A stretch of 64,000 nt of DNA from a bacterium (GCA_017744355.1 JAGIBK010000004.1:62001-126000); one strand, 5' to 3'. Positions 1 through 9,271 are shown, counted from the first letter of the stretch. Made by a program: numbers and translations. Notes: a model not told the origin generated them from the letters alone.

Positions 1-1
1 A

Positions 2-1282
2 GCACTCACCGTCCTGTCGCTCGCGATTTTGGTCGTCGGCCTCAGCTGGCTGACCCAGACCTCGTTCAGGCCGCAGGGCTACCACCTCAAGGTGGTCTTC
101 AACGACGTGGACGGCCTCTTGCCCGGCGCCAACGTGCTCTTGATGGGCGTGAAGGTCGGCCGGGTCGCCGCCGTCAATCCCGAAGAGCGGCTGGTGGTGG
201 TCGACGCCGAGATCAGCGATCGCAAGACCCGCATCTTCGAGGGCTCGCGCTTCAAGATCCTCAGCAAGGGGATCATCGGCGAGAAGACCCTCGAGATCTT
301 CCCGCCCGAGGAGCTGACTAGCGAGACCCTCGCCCACGACGCCACCGTCTACGGCACCAACCCGGCGCGCCTGGACGTGGCCATCGAGCAGGCCAACAAG
401 GCCCTGCGATCGCTGCGCGACCTGGCCGAAGCCCCCGAGACGCGCATGGCCCTCAAGGACGGTATTGCCCAGTTCCAGCAGACCATGACGGGCCTCAACG
501 CCCTCATCAAGCACACCGACGAGGTCGCCGTCGACGCCCGTCGCTTCGTGGGCACCGCCGACGCGCTGGCGGGCTCGCTCTCGCCCAACGAGCTTCGGGC
601 CATCGTGGCCGACCTGCGGGCGGTGACGGGCGGCGTCCGCAAGAGCTACGACGCGTTCGCAGGCCAGGGCGACCAGTTCGCCGACGCCCGCGAGGCCCTC
701 GGCAACCTCAAGCGCCTCACGGCCCGCCTCGACTCGCTGGCCGGCCAGGTCGAAACCTTCTCGCAGGACCCCAAGCTCAAGTCCGACGTCTCCGAGATCG
801 TCAAAACCAGCCGCGCGGTCGTCACCAAGGCCGCCGACGTCGCCGCGCACCCGCCCGGCTTCTCCCCGCGCTTCGACCTGACGGGCGTCCAGGAGACGCG
901 CCGCTCGTACGTCAACGGCAACTTCAACATGGGCCTGCACCTCTCCCAGGACTCGTTCCAGGTGGGCGTCGAGGATATCGGCGACCGGAACCTCTGGAAC
1001 GCCCACTGGGGCAAGCCCAACTTCCTCGGCGACGGCCTGAGCTTCCACCTGGGGATGATCCGCAGCAAGATCGGCGCGGGCCTCGACTGGACGCCTCGGC
1101 ATGACGTGGCGCTGACCGGCGAGGTCTTCAACCCCATCACGCCCTCGCTGCGCCTCTCGGGGGTGTACTACCCCAGCTGGTGGAACCAGCGCTATGGGTT
1201 GACGGGCGCCTGGCTCCGAGATCTGTCGGATCCGAACGACAATCGCCTCTACCTGGGCGTGCAGTGGCGCCCGCTTGATTAA
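2..1282 (+). CDS. MCE/MlaD-family lipid-transport protein (5' end outside window)
   Basis: The reading frame is open from base 2 and begins inside a hydrophobic segment (ALTVLSLAILVVGLSWL), so the true start lies upstream. This membrane anchor is followed by one MCE domain (residues about 20-110: YHLKVVFNDVDGLLPGANV, then MGVKVGRV), a long helical stretch (about 125-290), and a beta-rich tail with repeated GLDW/GLTGAWL/LGVQWRP patterns. MCE proteins are the substrate-binding subunits of Mla/Yrb-type ABC lipid transporters between inner and outer membrane. The MCE-helix-beta-tail plan matches MlaD-like proteins outside the Enterobacteria. The ABC ATPase and permease partners would be expected upstream. 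The next gene starts 62 bp downstream on the same strand. Confidence 0.85.
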   Translation, partial: ALTVLSLAILVVGLSWLTQTSFRPQGYHLKVVFNDVDGLLPGANVLLMGVKVGRVAAVNPEERLVVVDAEISDRKTRIFEGSRFKILSKGIIGEKTLEIFPPEELTSETLAHDATVYGTNPARLDVAIEQANKALRSLRDLAEAPETRMALKDGIAQFQQTMTGLNALIKHTDEVAVDARRFVGTADALAGSLSPNELRAIVADLRAVTGGVRKSYDAFAGQGDQFADAREALGNLKRLTARLDSLAGQVETFSQDPKLKSDVSEIVKTSRAVVTKAADVAAHPPGFSPRFDLTGVQETRRSYVNGNFNMGLHLSQDSFQVGVEDIGDRNLWNAHWGKPNFLGDGLSFHLGMIRSKIGAGLDWTPRHDVALTGEVFNPITPSLRLSGVYYPSWWNQRYGLTGAWLRDLSDPNDNRLYLGVQWRPLD

Positions 1283-1344
1283 TCGCCTGGTTGATAGGGT
1301 TTATATCCGAAGAAGCCTCCTCAACGTTGTCAGTGGAGTACCCG

Positions 1345-4300
1345 ATGCCTGACGCCATCGCCAATCGCTACGAAGTCCTCACGGCCCTCGGGGAAGGGGG
1401 AATGGGCAAGGTACTGTCGGTCCACGACACGCTCAACGACCGCGAGGTGGCGCTCAAGCTGTTACGCGCGCGCGGCTCGGGCACCCTCCAGCAGCTCAAG
1501 CATGAGTTCTGGACCATGACCCGCCTGCGCCATCCCCACACCGTCGAGGTCTACGACTTCGGCGCCCTGGAGGACGGCACCCCCTACTTCACCATGGAGG
1601 TGGTGCCGGGCAAGGGCCTCGACGAACTGCTGCCCATGGCCCCCGAGACGGTGCGCGAGGTGCTCGTCGCCCTGTGCCGGGCCCTCGGCTACATCCACGC
1701 CCAGGGCTACGTCCACGGCGACCTCAAGCCCGAGAACATCCGCCTCGGCACGACGGGCGTCGTCAAGCTGATGGACTTCGGGCTCATGGAGCGCGCGGGG
1801 CGCGCGGGCGGCACCCTCCGGGGCACCCTGCGCTACATGGCCCCCGAGATCGCCCGCGGCGGAGCGGTCGATCGCCGCGCCGACCTGTACGCACTGGGCT
1901 GCGTGGCCTACCACCTCTTGGCGGGCGAGCCCCCCTACCCTCAGACCGAACCTCGCGCCCTGCTCAAGGCCCACCTGGAGGCTCCGCTGCCCCAGGCCCC
2001 CGGCCGCGACCCCGCGCTCGAGGCCCTCATCCTGCGTCTGATGGCCAAGGATCCCCTGCGCCGCTGCCAGTCGGCCGCCGAAGTGTTGCAGCACCTCGGC
2101 CACGACGCCGAAGAAGCGGCAATGCCGCTGCTCGCGGGGGGCTTCGTGGGCCGCGAGGCCGAGACGACCGCCTTCGCATCGCGCCTCGAAGCGGGCCCCG
2201 GCACGGCCTTGAGCCTCTTGGGCGAAGCGGGCAGCGGCAAGAGCCGCCTTGCCCAGGAGCTCCACCTGATCGCCCAGCTCCAGGACCGAGAGACGGTCCT
2301 CGTGCGCTGCCGGGAGCACGCGGCCCCTTACGAGAGCCTGGTTTCGGCCATGCGCGCCCTCTTGCCGCTCGCGAAGTCCGCCTGTCCTGCAATCCTTGAT
2401 GCCCAGGCGCCGGTCCTCGCGCGCCTCTTGCCCGAGCTCGGGAGCGAGGCGGCGCCCGAAGCCCTGGAGCCCCAGCAGGAGAAGATGCGCCTCCAAGCCG
2501 CCGTCTCGGAGGTGCTCTCGGCCGTCGCCCGCGCGCGGGGGCTGGTGCTCGTCGTCGACGACGCCCAGTGGCTCGATAGCCCCTCGCTTGAGCTGATCGA
2601 GCACCTGGAGCGTAACGCCCACGACCTTCCCTTCTGGATGGTGCTCGTGGGGCACGAGGCCCCCTGGCTCGAACCCATGCGCCTCTCGAACCTGGACGCG
2701 GACGAGGCCCGCGCCCTGATGGCCTCCATGCTCGGCACCCCGTCGATCGAGGCCGGCCTCTTCGAGCCCTTGATGACCCTCACCCACGGCAACCCCCGTC
2801 ACCTTTCCGACCTGCTGCACCACCTGGTCGAAGCGGGCCTCCTGGTCCGGGCCCAGGGCAGCTGGCGCCTCGAAGCGGGCTTCGACCTTTCGGCCCTGCC
2901 CAAGGACCTGCAAGGCATCAGCGCCCAGAAACTGGACGCCCTTGCCCCCGAGGCGATCGCGATCGCCCGGGCCGTGGCCCTGGCTGGCCGCGCGGACCTG
3001 GCCCTCTTGGGGCGCATCGAGGGGCTCTGCGCCGACGACGAGCAGCTCTACCAGGCCCTGTGCGAGCTCGAGGCCGAAGGGGTGCTCGTGCTCGGCCCCG
3101 AGGGCTACGCGGTGGCCCACCACCTGCTCCAATCGCTCATCGTGGGCGCCCTGGGCGAGCGCGAGCGGCAGGCCCTGCACGGCCGCATCGCCCAGGCCCT
3201 CTTGCCCGCACTGGAAGCGGCCCCGAGAGACGCGGGGCTGCTCAACGCGGTGGCCGACCACCTGCTTTCGAGCGACGCTCCTAGCCGTGCCATCCCCTAC
3301 GCCGCCGAGGCCGCCGAGCGCAACCTCGAACTCTTCGCCAACGCCGAGGCCCGGCGCTACCTGCAAGCAGGCCTCGCGGCCCTCGAAGCGGCCACGCCCG
3401 ACCCGGCGCTGCGCCTGCGGTACCTGAGCGCCCTGGGTGACGTGGATCGCCGGCTGGGCGACTTCCAGCAAGCGAGCGCATCCTTCGAGGCGGCCCTCGC
3501 CCTGAGCCAGACGCAGGGCGACCCGGTGCTGAAAGCCCGGCTGCTCACCGGCCTGGGCAAGGCCCGTCAGGCCATGGCCGACTACCCGCGCGCCATCGAG
3601 GCCCTCGCCGAGAGCGCCGAGCTCGCCGAGGCGACCGGGGCGACCCGCGAGCAGGTCCGCGCCCTGACGACCCTCGGGCGCATCCGCTACTTCGGCGGCG
3701 ACGTGGAGGAGAGCATCCGCACCTACACCCTCGCCCTCGACGCCTCCCGCGAGGCCCAGCTGCCCCTGTACCTGGCCGAGAGCCTGGCCTTCCTCGGCTA
3801 CCTCTTCGCCTCGGACCCCGAACGGCAGGAGGAAGGGCTCGGCTACCTTCAGGAGAGCCTGCTCATCAAGCACGCCATCGGCGACAAGATGGGCCTCAAC
3901 GACACGACCATGCTCCTCGGCAACGCCTACCTGGCCCTCGGGCGCTACGCGGAGGCCAACGAGTGCTTCCTCCAGTGCCAGGTGCTCAACGAGGAGACGG
4001 GCCAGCGCGACGAGGCCATCTTCGGCCTCTTGAACCTCGCCATCGTCGCCTTCGAGATGGGCGACCTCAAGGAGGCCCTGCGCCTCTCGGAGCTCGCGCG
4101 CGACGGGGCGATCCAGACCCAGAGCCGCTTCGCCGAAGGCATGGCCGTGACCCTCTCCGGCGTCTCGCGCCTCTACCTGGGGCAGCTGGGACAAGGCGCA
4201 GGCGAGCTGGATATGGGGCTTGCGCTCGCGCGCGAGATGAACAACCGCTACCTGGAAGTCACCATCGCCGCCTACCGCTCGGATGCCCTCATCCAGCTCG

Positions 4301-6543
4301 GGCGCTACGACGAGGCCCTCGCCTACGCCACCAGTGCGCTCGCCGTGGCCGAAGAGGGCGGCATGCGCGAGAACATCCCGCCCCAGCAGATCGTGGTGGG
4401 GCTCGCCCAGCTGTTCACGGGCGAGCGCGAGGCCGCCCGCCTCAGCCTCGGGCAGGCTCGCTCGACCGCTGAGGAGACCCGCGCCCGCGGCACCCTCGCC
4501 AAGGCCGGCTGGGCCCTCGCGCTGCTTTCCGCCCAGCAGCGGGACTACATGGGCGCCCAGAAGCTCGCCCACGAGGCCCTGCAGGACGCCGACGAGGTCG
4601 GCGCCCGGCACCTCTCGGCCCAGCTCCACGCCCTGTTGGGCGAGCTGCAGCTGGTGCAGGAGCACCGCAGCCTCGCGAGCGAACACCTGCGCAAGGCCCA
4701 GCACCTGGCCGAGAGCATCGGAAGCCCCCTCTTGCACGGTCGCATCCTGCGCCTGATGGCCGAAGCCGACCCGCTGCGCGCCGACGACTTCAAGCGCATG
4801 GCCAAGAACGGCGCCATGCGCCTCTACGACACCCTCGACGGCGAGGCCCGCGCCACCTTCGAGGCGGCATGGCACGCGCCCTGGGTCCCGCGCGGAGCGG
4901 GCCGCCAGCAGGCGGGCCAGTCGCTCGAAGAGAAGCTGGGCAAGCTCGGCGCCGACATGCAGGACCTCATCCAGAGCGCCCGCGACGAGGCGGCGCGCCA
5001 CGCCGAGCTCGCGGACTCCCACCGCCACCTGGAGCAGCTCATCGACTTCGCCCTCAAGATCAGCCAGATCCACGACCTGCAATTGGTCCAGGAGATGGTG
5101 ATGGGCCTGATCCTCGAGATCAGCGGGGCCGAGCGGGGCTTCTTGCTCCTGCTCAAGCACCACGAGCCGACCATCTGCCAGAAGCGCGGCATCGAGCCCT
5201 CGAACGAGAATGCCGACTGGCTACGCTGCCAGGCGATCGCCGACGAGGTGCTGAACAGCGAGCAGCCGATTTGCCTGAAGGGTGCGAGCGCCGGCGAGGC
5301 CCGCACCGCCCTCTGCGTCCCGCTCAAGATCCGCAACGCGGTGGTGGGGGCCGTCTACATGGACCGCCCGGCCGAAAAGGGGGACTTCGGCGACCACGAC
5401 CTGGACGTGGTGACGAGCCTCGCCTCGCTCTCGGCCACCGCCATCGAGAACGCCAACCTCCACGAGGAATGGCAGGACAAGAGCCGCAAGCTGGAGATGC
5501 TCAACCACCTCTCGCGGACCATCTCGACCACCCTGGTGACCGAGGAGGTCCTGGAACTGGTGGTCAAGCTGACCCTCGAAGTGACGGACGCCGAGCGCGG
5601 CTTCTTCATGCTCTGGGAGCAGGACCAGCTGCGGTGCAACACCGCCTTCGACCGGCTGGGGACCGCGCTCGACCCCGAAGAGGAAGCGATCAGCCGCTCC
5701 ATCTGCCAGAAGGTGCTCGAAAGCGGCCAGTCGCTCTGCGTGGCCGACGCCCTCTCGGACGAGGAGTTCCAGGTCCAGGAGAGCATCATGGCGCTCAGCC
5801 TGCGCACGGTCATGTGCGTGCCGGTCATCGCCAAGCAATCGGTCCTCGGCCTCCTCTACGTGGACTCCCAGGCGATCGTCAACGCCTTCAGGGCCCACGA
5901 CCTGGAGATCCTGGAGGCGATCGCCAACCACGCCTCGGTCGCCATCGAGAACGCCCACCTCTACAGCCAGCTGGCACGGCGCGCCCAGGAGCTCGAAGAG
6001 CTGGTCGCCCTCTACGAGGAGGCCAACCTGCGGGCCTCGACCGATCCGCTGACCGGCCTCCACAACCGGCGCTTCTTCCAGGACCAGCTCAACCGCGACT
6101 TCGCCCAGGCCCGGCGCCACCGCCGGCACCTGAGCGTCATCATGCTCGACATCGACCACTTCAAGAGCTTCAACGACACCTACGGCCACGCCCTCGGCGA
6201 CCAGGTCATCCAGAGCGTCGCCCTGGTGATCGGCCAGGCCGTGCGCCTGGCGGACGTAGTCGCCCGCTACGGCGGCGAGGAGTTCATCGTGGCGCTGCCC
6301 GACACCGACCTCGAAGGCGCGGTGATCGTCGCCGAGCGTATCCGGCGCTCGGTGGCCGAGATCGAGCTGACCGACCCCGAGGGCAATCCCCTGCGCCAGA
6401 TCACCGTCTCTCTGGGGGTGAGCGCCATCCGGCTCGATGACGAGCGGATCGCCGAGCTGATCGAGCGGGCGGACCGCGGCCTCTACGTGGCCAAGGTCAA
6501 GGGCCGCAACCAGATCCGCACCGTCGACGAGGAAGACCGCTAA
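1345..6543 (+). CDS. Multidomain signalling protein: Ser/Thr kinase - ATPase - TPR - GAF - GAF - GGDEF
   Basis: The ATG at 1345 is chosen over an in-frame TTG at 1291 because GGAG (1335-1338) precedes it by 6 nt; the product is 1732 aa. Domains in order: a PknB-like kinase (residues about 8-255, GEGGMGKV loop, Lys38, catalytic HGDLKPEN with Asp126, DFG at 144); a STAND/AAA-type ATPase (Walker A GEAGSGKS at 293-300, Walker B LVLVVDDAQWLD); a long TPR region (about 560-1130); a coiled coil; two GAF domains (about 1175-1330 and 1340-1495); and a diguanylate cyclase domain (1567-1732). The cyclase has an intact GGEEF at 1644 and an RLAD inhibitory site five residues before it. The kinase has HGD in place of HRD. 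Kinase-ATPase-TPR-GAF proteins are known in cyanobacteria and myxobacteria; ending in a catalytically complete cyclase would link phosphorylation to c-di-GMP in one cytosolic chain. The trigger is unknown. Confidence 0.93.
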   Translation: MPDAIANRYEVLTALGEGGMGKVLSVHDTLNDREVALKLLRARGSGTLQQLKHEFWTMTRLRHPHTVEVYDFGALEDGTPYFTMEVVPGKGLDELLPMAPETVREVLVALCRALGYIHAQGYVHGDLKPENIRLGTTGVVKLMDFGLMERAGRAGGTLRGTLRYMAPEIARGGAVDRRADLYALGCVAYHLLAGEPPYPQTEPRALLKAHLEAPLPQAPGRDPALEALILRLMAKDPLRRCQSAAEVLQHLGHDAEEAAMPLLAGGFVGREAETTAFASRLEAGPGTALSLLGEAGSGKSRLAQELHLIAQLQDRETVLVRCREHAAPYESLVSAMRALLPLAKSACPAILDAQAPVLARLLPELGSEAAPEALEPQQEKMRLQAAVSEVLSAVARARGLVLVVDDAQWLDSPSLELIEHLERNAHDLPFWMVLVGHEAPWLEPMRLSNLDADEARALMASMLGTPSIEAGLFEPLMTLTHGNPRHLSDLLHHLVEAGLLVRAQGSWRLEAGFDLSALPKDLQGISAQKLDALAPEAIAIARAVALAGRADLALLGRIEGLCADDEQLYQALCELEAEGVLVLGPEGYAVAHHLLQSLIVGALGERERQALHGRIAQALLPALEAAPRDAGLLNAVADHLLSSDAPSRAIPYAAEAAERNLELFANAEARRYLQAGLAALEAATPDPALRLRYLSALGDVDRRLGDFQQASASFEAALALSQTQGDPVLKARLLTGLGKARQAMADYPRAIEALAESAELAEATGATREQVRALTTLGRIRYFGGDVEESIRTYTLALDASREAQLPLYLAESLAFLGYLFASDPERQEEGLGYLQESLLIKHAIGDKMGLNDTTMLLGNAYLALGRYAEANECFLQCQVLNEETGQRDEAIFGLLNLAIVAFEMGDLKEALRLSELARDGAIQTQSRFAEGMAVTLSGVSRLYLGQLGQGAGELDMGLALAREMNNRYLEVTIAAYRSDALIQLGRYDEALAYATSALAVAEEGGMRENIPPQQIVVGLAQLFTGEREAARLSLGQARSTAEETRARGTLAKAGWALALLSAQQRDYMGAQKLAHEALQDADEVGARHLSAQLHALLGELQLVQEHRSLASEHLRKAQHLAESIGSPLLHGRILRLMAEADPLRADDFKRMAKNGAMRLYDTLDGEARATFEAAWHAPWVPRGAGRQQAGQSLEEKLGKLGADMQDLIQSARDEAARHAELADSHRHLEQLIDFALKISQIHDLQLVQEMVMGLILEISGAERGFLLLLKHHEPTICQKRGIEPSNENADWLRCQAIADEVLNSEQPICLKGASAGEARTALCVPLKIRNAVVGAVYMDRPAEKGDFGDHDLDVVTSLASLSATAIENANLHEEWQDKSRKLEMLNHLSRTISTTLVTEEVLELVVKLTLEVTDAERGFFMLWEQDQLRCNTAFDRLGTALDPEEEAISRSICQKVLESGQSLCVADALSDEEFQVQESIMALSLRTVMCVPVIAKQSVLGLLYVDSQAIVNAFRAHDLEILEAIANHASVAIENAHLYSQLARRAQELEELVALYEEANLRASTDPLTGLHNRRFFQDQLNRDFAQARRHRRHLSVIMLDIDHFKSFNDTYGHALGDQVIQSVALVIGQAVRLADVVARYGGEEFIVALPDTDLEGAVIVAERIRRSVAEIELTDPEGNPLRQITVSLGVSAIRLDDERIAELIERADRGLYVAKVKGRNQIRTVDEEDR
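2953..2966. repeat. HIP1 octamer (example of about 38 in the window)
   Basis: Two overlapping copies of GCGATCGC. By eye the octamer occurs about 38 times across the window; others begin at 216, 406, 5233, 5917, 16564, 17440, 20939, 22114, 32247, 33339, 41622, 41637, 42853, 44095, 45065, 53760, 56094 and 57679. It is palindromic and not restricted to intergenic DNA. Confidence 0.85.
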
Positions 6544-6552
6544 AAACGCAAA

Positions 6553-6582
6553 GGGGGTGGGACGCGACCGCATCCCACCCCC
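6553..6582. terminator. Bidirectional hairpin terminator between convergent genes
   Basis: A perfect 10-bp stem (GGGGGTGGGA at 6553-6562 with TCCCACCCCC at 6573-6582) and 10-nt loop lies between the convergent ends of the kinase gene and the repeat protein. It is followed on the plus strand by a T-rich stretch. Confidence 0.75.
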
Positions 6583-6598
6583 TACGCTTCTTTTGTCA

Positions 6599-8383
6599 TC
6601 AGGCGTTGAGGACCATGAGCAGCTTTTGCACGTGGTCGCTCATCTTGGCTTTGAGGGTCTTTCGGGCCAAATCGACCACCGCCTGCTCCGCCTTCACGTC
6701 CTTCTCGGGCCGCGGCTTGTCCTGATCGTCGCGCGGGTTGACCAGCTTCACGGCGGGCAAGCGTTCCTGCTCGATCTTCTCGACCTCTCTCAGCACCGCC
6801 CGGTACTGAGTGGGCTTCATCGTGCGCGGCGGACGCGCGTTAATCGCGTCGCGCAGGGCCCTTGCGAGGCCCTTGAGATCCAGCATCGCCCCCTCGTTCT
6901 CGTTGACCAGATCCCGCGCATCGAAGAGAATCTCCAGCTTGTATACCAGGGTCTGGACCGCCGAAGCCGCCGCCTGGAAGTAATCGGCCGGCGAGGCCGC
7001 AGGTATTTGGACGGGGGTGACGTGCAGCATGGACGCCATCTGCCCCACGTCGGCGCCAAGGCCCTTTATCAGCTCATCTCGCTTGGCGTTGTCCGTGAGC
7101 GCCGAAGCGCCCAAGTAAAGTTTCTCCTGGCGGTCTACCGCCTCTAGCAGGGTCTTGAGATCCTGCTTGGTCATCGTCCGAGCAGGCGTGGCCCCAATCG
7201 CATCGGTGATTGCCCTCGACAGCCCCAGCACGGCGCGCCTCGCTCCGTCCTGCTCGTCGCTGAGCATGCCATCCATCGCCTGGAAGAGGCCCGACATGCG
7301 ATACGTCAGCTGCTGGACGTAGTTCGCGCCGATCTGGAAGCACTCCTGCGGGGTGGGGTCGGGCACGGGCATCACGCTGACCCCAAGGGCCTTGGCAAGG
7401 TCGTCGACATCCTTCGAGAGCCCTGTCTTGAAGGCCTTCAGCTTGGCATCGATCTCGGCCTGCTCTCGCTGCACCTCGCCCGCATCGCGAGGCTTGTCCT
7501 CCTCGTTGCGCGGGTTGACCAGCTTCACGGCAGGCAGCCGCCGCTTCTCGATCTCATCCACCAGCTTCAGGAGGGGCTCCAGCTGATCGGCCCTGAGGGT
7601 CTTGGGCGGCACGGCGGTCGAAGCCGCTTGCAGTGATTTGGCCAGGCCCTTCACGGCCTTCATGGATTGCTCCATGACAGGGTCATTGAGCGCCTCGTGC
7701 ATGTCGAAGAGGTACTCCAGCTTGTAGCTCAGCGTCCGGACTGCCGCAAGCCCCGTCTGGAAGTGATCGGCCGGCGTGGCAGGGGGGATCTGGACGGGCG
7801 TGACGCCGAGCAAGCCCGTCAGCGCCTTCACGGCATCGCCCACCCCGCCTATCAGCTTGCTCCGCTCGGCGTTGTCCGTGAGCGCCGAGGCCCCCAGGTA
7901 CACCTTCTCCAGCTCGTCCACCTTGTCCAGGAGTTTCCCGAGCTGATCCTTACCCAGCGTCCGGGGAGGCGAGGCACTGATCGCGGCCGAAAGGGCGCGC
8001 GAGAAGCCCAGGACGTCGCGGCGCGCCTGTTCGTAATCCTTGTCGAGAGACGTGCTGTCGAGGGCCTGGAACAAGCCCTCCATGCGGAAGACCAGCTGCT
8101 GGGCAGCCGTTGCGCCGGTCTGGAAGTACTCCTGCTGGGTGGGTGGCTCCGCACGCTTGAAGGCCACGTTGGGACCACCGACCTGGGCAACGGTCGCCGC
8201 AAACTCCTGCACGTTGAAAGCCCCAGGTATCGCCATCCCGATGCCCGCGACCTGAGAGCGGTCTTCGACCTTCCCCGATGACGAGGGAGCGATCGCGGCC
8301 CCCTTGGCTGCCGCGACGTTCTCGGCTTCCGAGACCGGAGCGGACCAAGCGGAAGAGTTGACGCCATCGATCTTCTTGAGCAT
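6599..8383 (-). CDS. Uncharacterised protein with A-B-A-B internal duplication
   Basis: I do not recognise the family. ATG 8383 is preferred (AGAGG just upstream); in-frame alternatives are ATG 8398 and TTG 8407. The 594-aa product has no signal peptide or membrane segment and appears mostly helical. After a low-complexity N-terminus (1-79) it consists of four related modules: A1 (80-200), B1 (201-341), A2 (342-461) and B2 (462-594). Every module opens with a P-x2-x-YFQ-type motif, then a conserved LFQA/LFD segment, and contains RTLxxxQL. A modules share YLGASALTDNA and end in VTPVQIP; B modules share LPAVKLVNPR. The pattern implies duplication of an A-B unit after an earlier A/B duplication. 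The gene is monocistronic, with its own promoter and terminator. A scaffold or repeat-binding role is only a guess. Confidence 0.85.
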   Translation of the reverse strand: MLKKIDGVNSSAWSAPVSEAENVAAAKGAAIAPSSSGKVEDRSQVAGIGMAIPGAFNVQEFAATVAQVGGPNVAFKRAEPPTQQEYFQTGATAAQQLVFRMEGLFQALDSTSLDKDYEQARRDVLGFSRALSAAISASPPRTLGKDQLGKLLDKVDELEKVYLGASALTDNAERSKLIGGVGDAVKALTGLLGVTPVQIPPATPADHFQTGLAAVRTLSYKLEYLFDMHEALNDPVMEQSMKAVKGLAKSLQAASTAVPPKTLRADQLEPLLKLVDEIEKRRLPAVKLVNPRNEEDKPRDAGEVQREQAEIDAKLKAFKTGLSKDVDDLAKALGVSVMPVPDPTPQECFQIGANYVQQLTYRMSGLFQAMDGMLSDEQDGARRAVLGLSRAITDAIGATPARTMTKQDLKTLLEAVDRQEKLYLGASALTDNAKRDELIKGLGADVGQMASMLHVTPVQIPAASPADYFQAAASAVQTLVYKLEILFDARDLVNENEGAMLDLKGLARALRDAINARPPRTMKPTQYRAVLREVEKIEQERLPAVKLVNPRDDQDKPRPEKDVKAEQAVVDLARKTLKAKMSDHVQKLLMVLNA

Positions 8384-8425
8384 GCGACAACCTCTCATCT
8401 TGAACAAAAGGCGTTAATTTGCTCT

Positions 8426-8431
8426 ATTGTA
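8426..8431 (-). promoter_or_regulatory. Candidate -10 box for the repeat-protein gene
   Basis: On the minus strand TACAAT (one mismatch to TATAAT) lies about 43 nt upstream of the ATG at 8383. The -35 region (GTGATT at 17-nt spacing) is weak. The surrounding 8410-8540 is strikingly AT-rich for this genome and probably also carries the promoter of the divergent gene at 8556. Confidence 0.4.
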
Positions 8432-8555
8432 GAAAGATTGGCTCGCAAATCACTCTGTTTTTGTCCAGATTTAAAGAAGAATTAATAGCTTTCCGCAAAT
8501 AAGCCTTATTCTTAGCTAGAAACGCCTGTTTTCACACAAAACCAGGGAGGACCTC

Positions 8556-8912
8556 ATGAATTTGCAGCAAATCTCGCGCCTTCCCGGCATCGCCGACCCA
8601 GCCCTTCTGCGTGCCGCCGTGCGCCTGCGCATCGGCCACAAGGAGCCGCGCCAGCTCGTCACCTTCAAGGTCTACGAAGAGGCCGCCGGTGGCTTCACCG
8701 CCATCCCGAGCCACGTCCCGCTCGCGCCGAGCAAACCCGGGCTGGCCCCCAAGCCGCTCCCCAAGCCGGGGAAGGCCCCGGCGACGTCGCGATCGCCTCT
8801 CTCGGGCTCTCGTCCAAGCCCCGAGGGGGCCATCGAGCATGCCGTGCTCACCCTGCTCCTCCAGGCGGATCGCCTCGCCGCCAAGGAGTGGGGGCCCAAT
8901 CCCGAGTATTGA
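8556..8912 (+). CDS. Small uncharacterised protein with Pro/Lys-rich linker
   Basis: The ATG has a strong Shine-Dalgarno GGGAGG at 8545-8550, 5 nt upstream, which is the main reason to believe this 118-aa frame over the overlapping minus-strand frame. The N-terminal half (residues 1-55) looks like a small folded domain, then comes a proline-rich linker (PSKPGLAPKPLPKPGKAPA) and a C-terminal helix (EHAVLTLLLQADRLAAKEW). There is no signal peptide or membrane segment and no recognisable family. It is divergent from the A-B-A-B repeat gene and sits 113 bp upstream of the glycine-zipper peptide on the same strand. Confidence 0.6.
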   Translation: MNLQQISRLPGIADPALLRAAVRLRIGHKEPRQLVTFKVYEEAAGGFTAIPSHVPLAPSKPGLAPKPLPKPGKAPATSRSPLSGSRPSPEGAIEHAVLTLLLQADRLAAKEWGPNPEY

Positions 8913-9025
8913 GCGACATTTAACGAAATGAAAATGACCAGCCAACGATCAGTTGAACGAAGCGAGGGTTTTGCCGGGTATAACCCCTTTAGTCATGTAG
9001 TTTTCGATCGTCGGGAGGTCTCGTT

Positions 9026-9271
9026 ATGAATATTGGCGGTTTGGTTGGCGGCCTCGTCAAAGGCCTGTTTGGTGGCAACAAGCTTGGCGACGCCATCGGC
9101 AACGCCGTCGGTGGCCTCATCAACGGTGGCAACGCTGGTGACATCTTCAAGGACCTTTTCAAGAGCCTCTTCACGGACACGTCGACGGTCGGCAAGCCTG
9201 CCGGCGAGCAGGCCGGTGCCTCCGGCTCGACCGTCATCCGGTCCATGATGGCCGAGATCACCAAGAAGTAA
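9026..9271 (+). CDS. Glycine-zipper micro-protein
   Basis: An 81-aa frame with a strong GGGAGG Shine-Dalgarno at 9013-9018 and its own terminator directly downstream. Residues 4-36 are a chain of GxxxG steps (GGLVGGLVKGLFGG, then GDAIGNAVGGLINGG), followed by an amphipathic DIFKDLFKSLF segment and a polar tail. No signal peptide with a cleavage site is evident. Such zippers pack against or insert into membranes, as in small pore-forming or bacteriocin-like peptides and glycine-zipper lipoproteins, but no specific family can be assigned. It has no recognisable immunity or export gene next to it. Confidence 0.7.
   Translation: MNIGGLVGGLVKGLFGGNKLGDAIGNAVGGLINGGNAGDIFKDLFKSLFTDTSTVGKPAGEQAGASGSTVIRSMMAEITKK

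Noticed and set aside
1462-5163. A 1233-aa minus-strand frame antisense to the kinase-GGDEF gene
   Set aside because: It is a low-complexity shadow of GC-rich codons; the plus strand carries complete conserved domains.
8532-8945. A 137-aa minus-strand frame opposite the gene at 8556
   Set aside because: The plus-strand gene has a better ribosome site and less biased composition; the minus frame shows no recognisable pattern.
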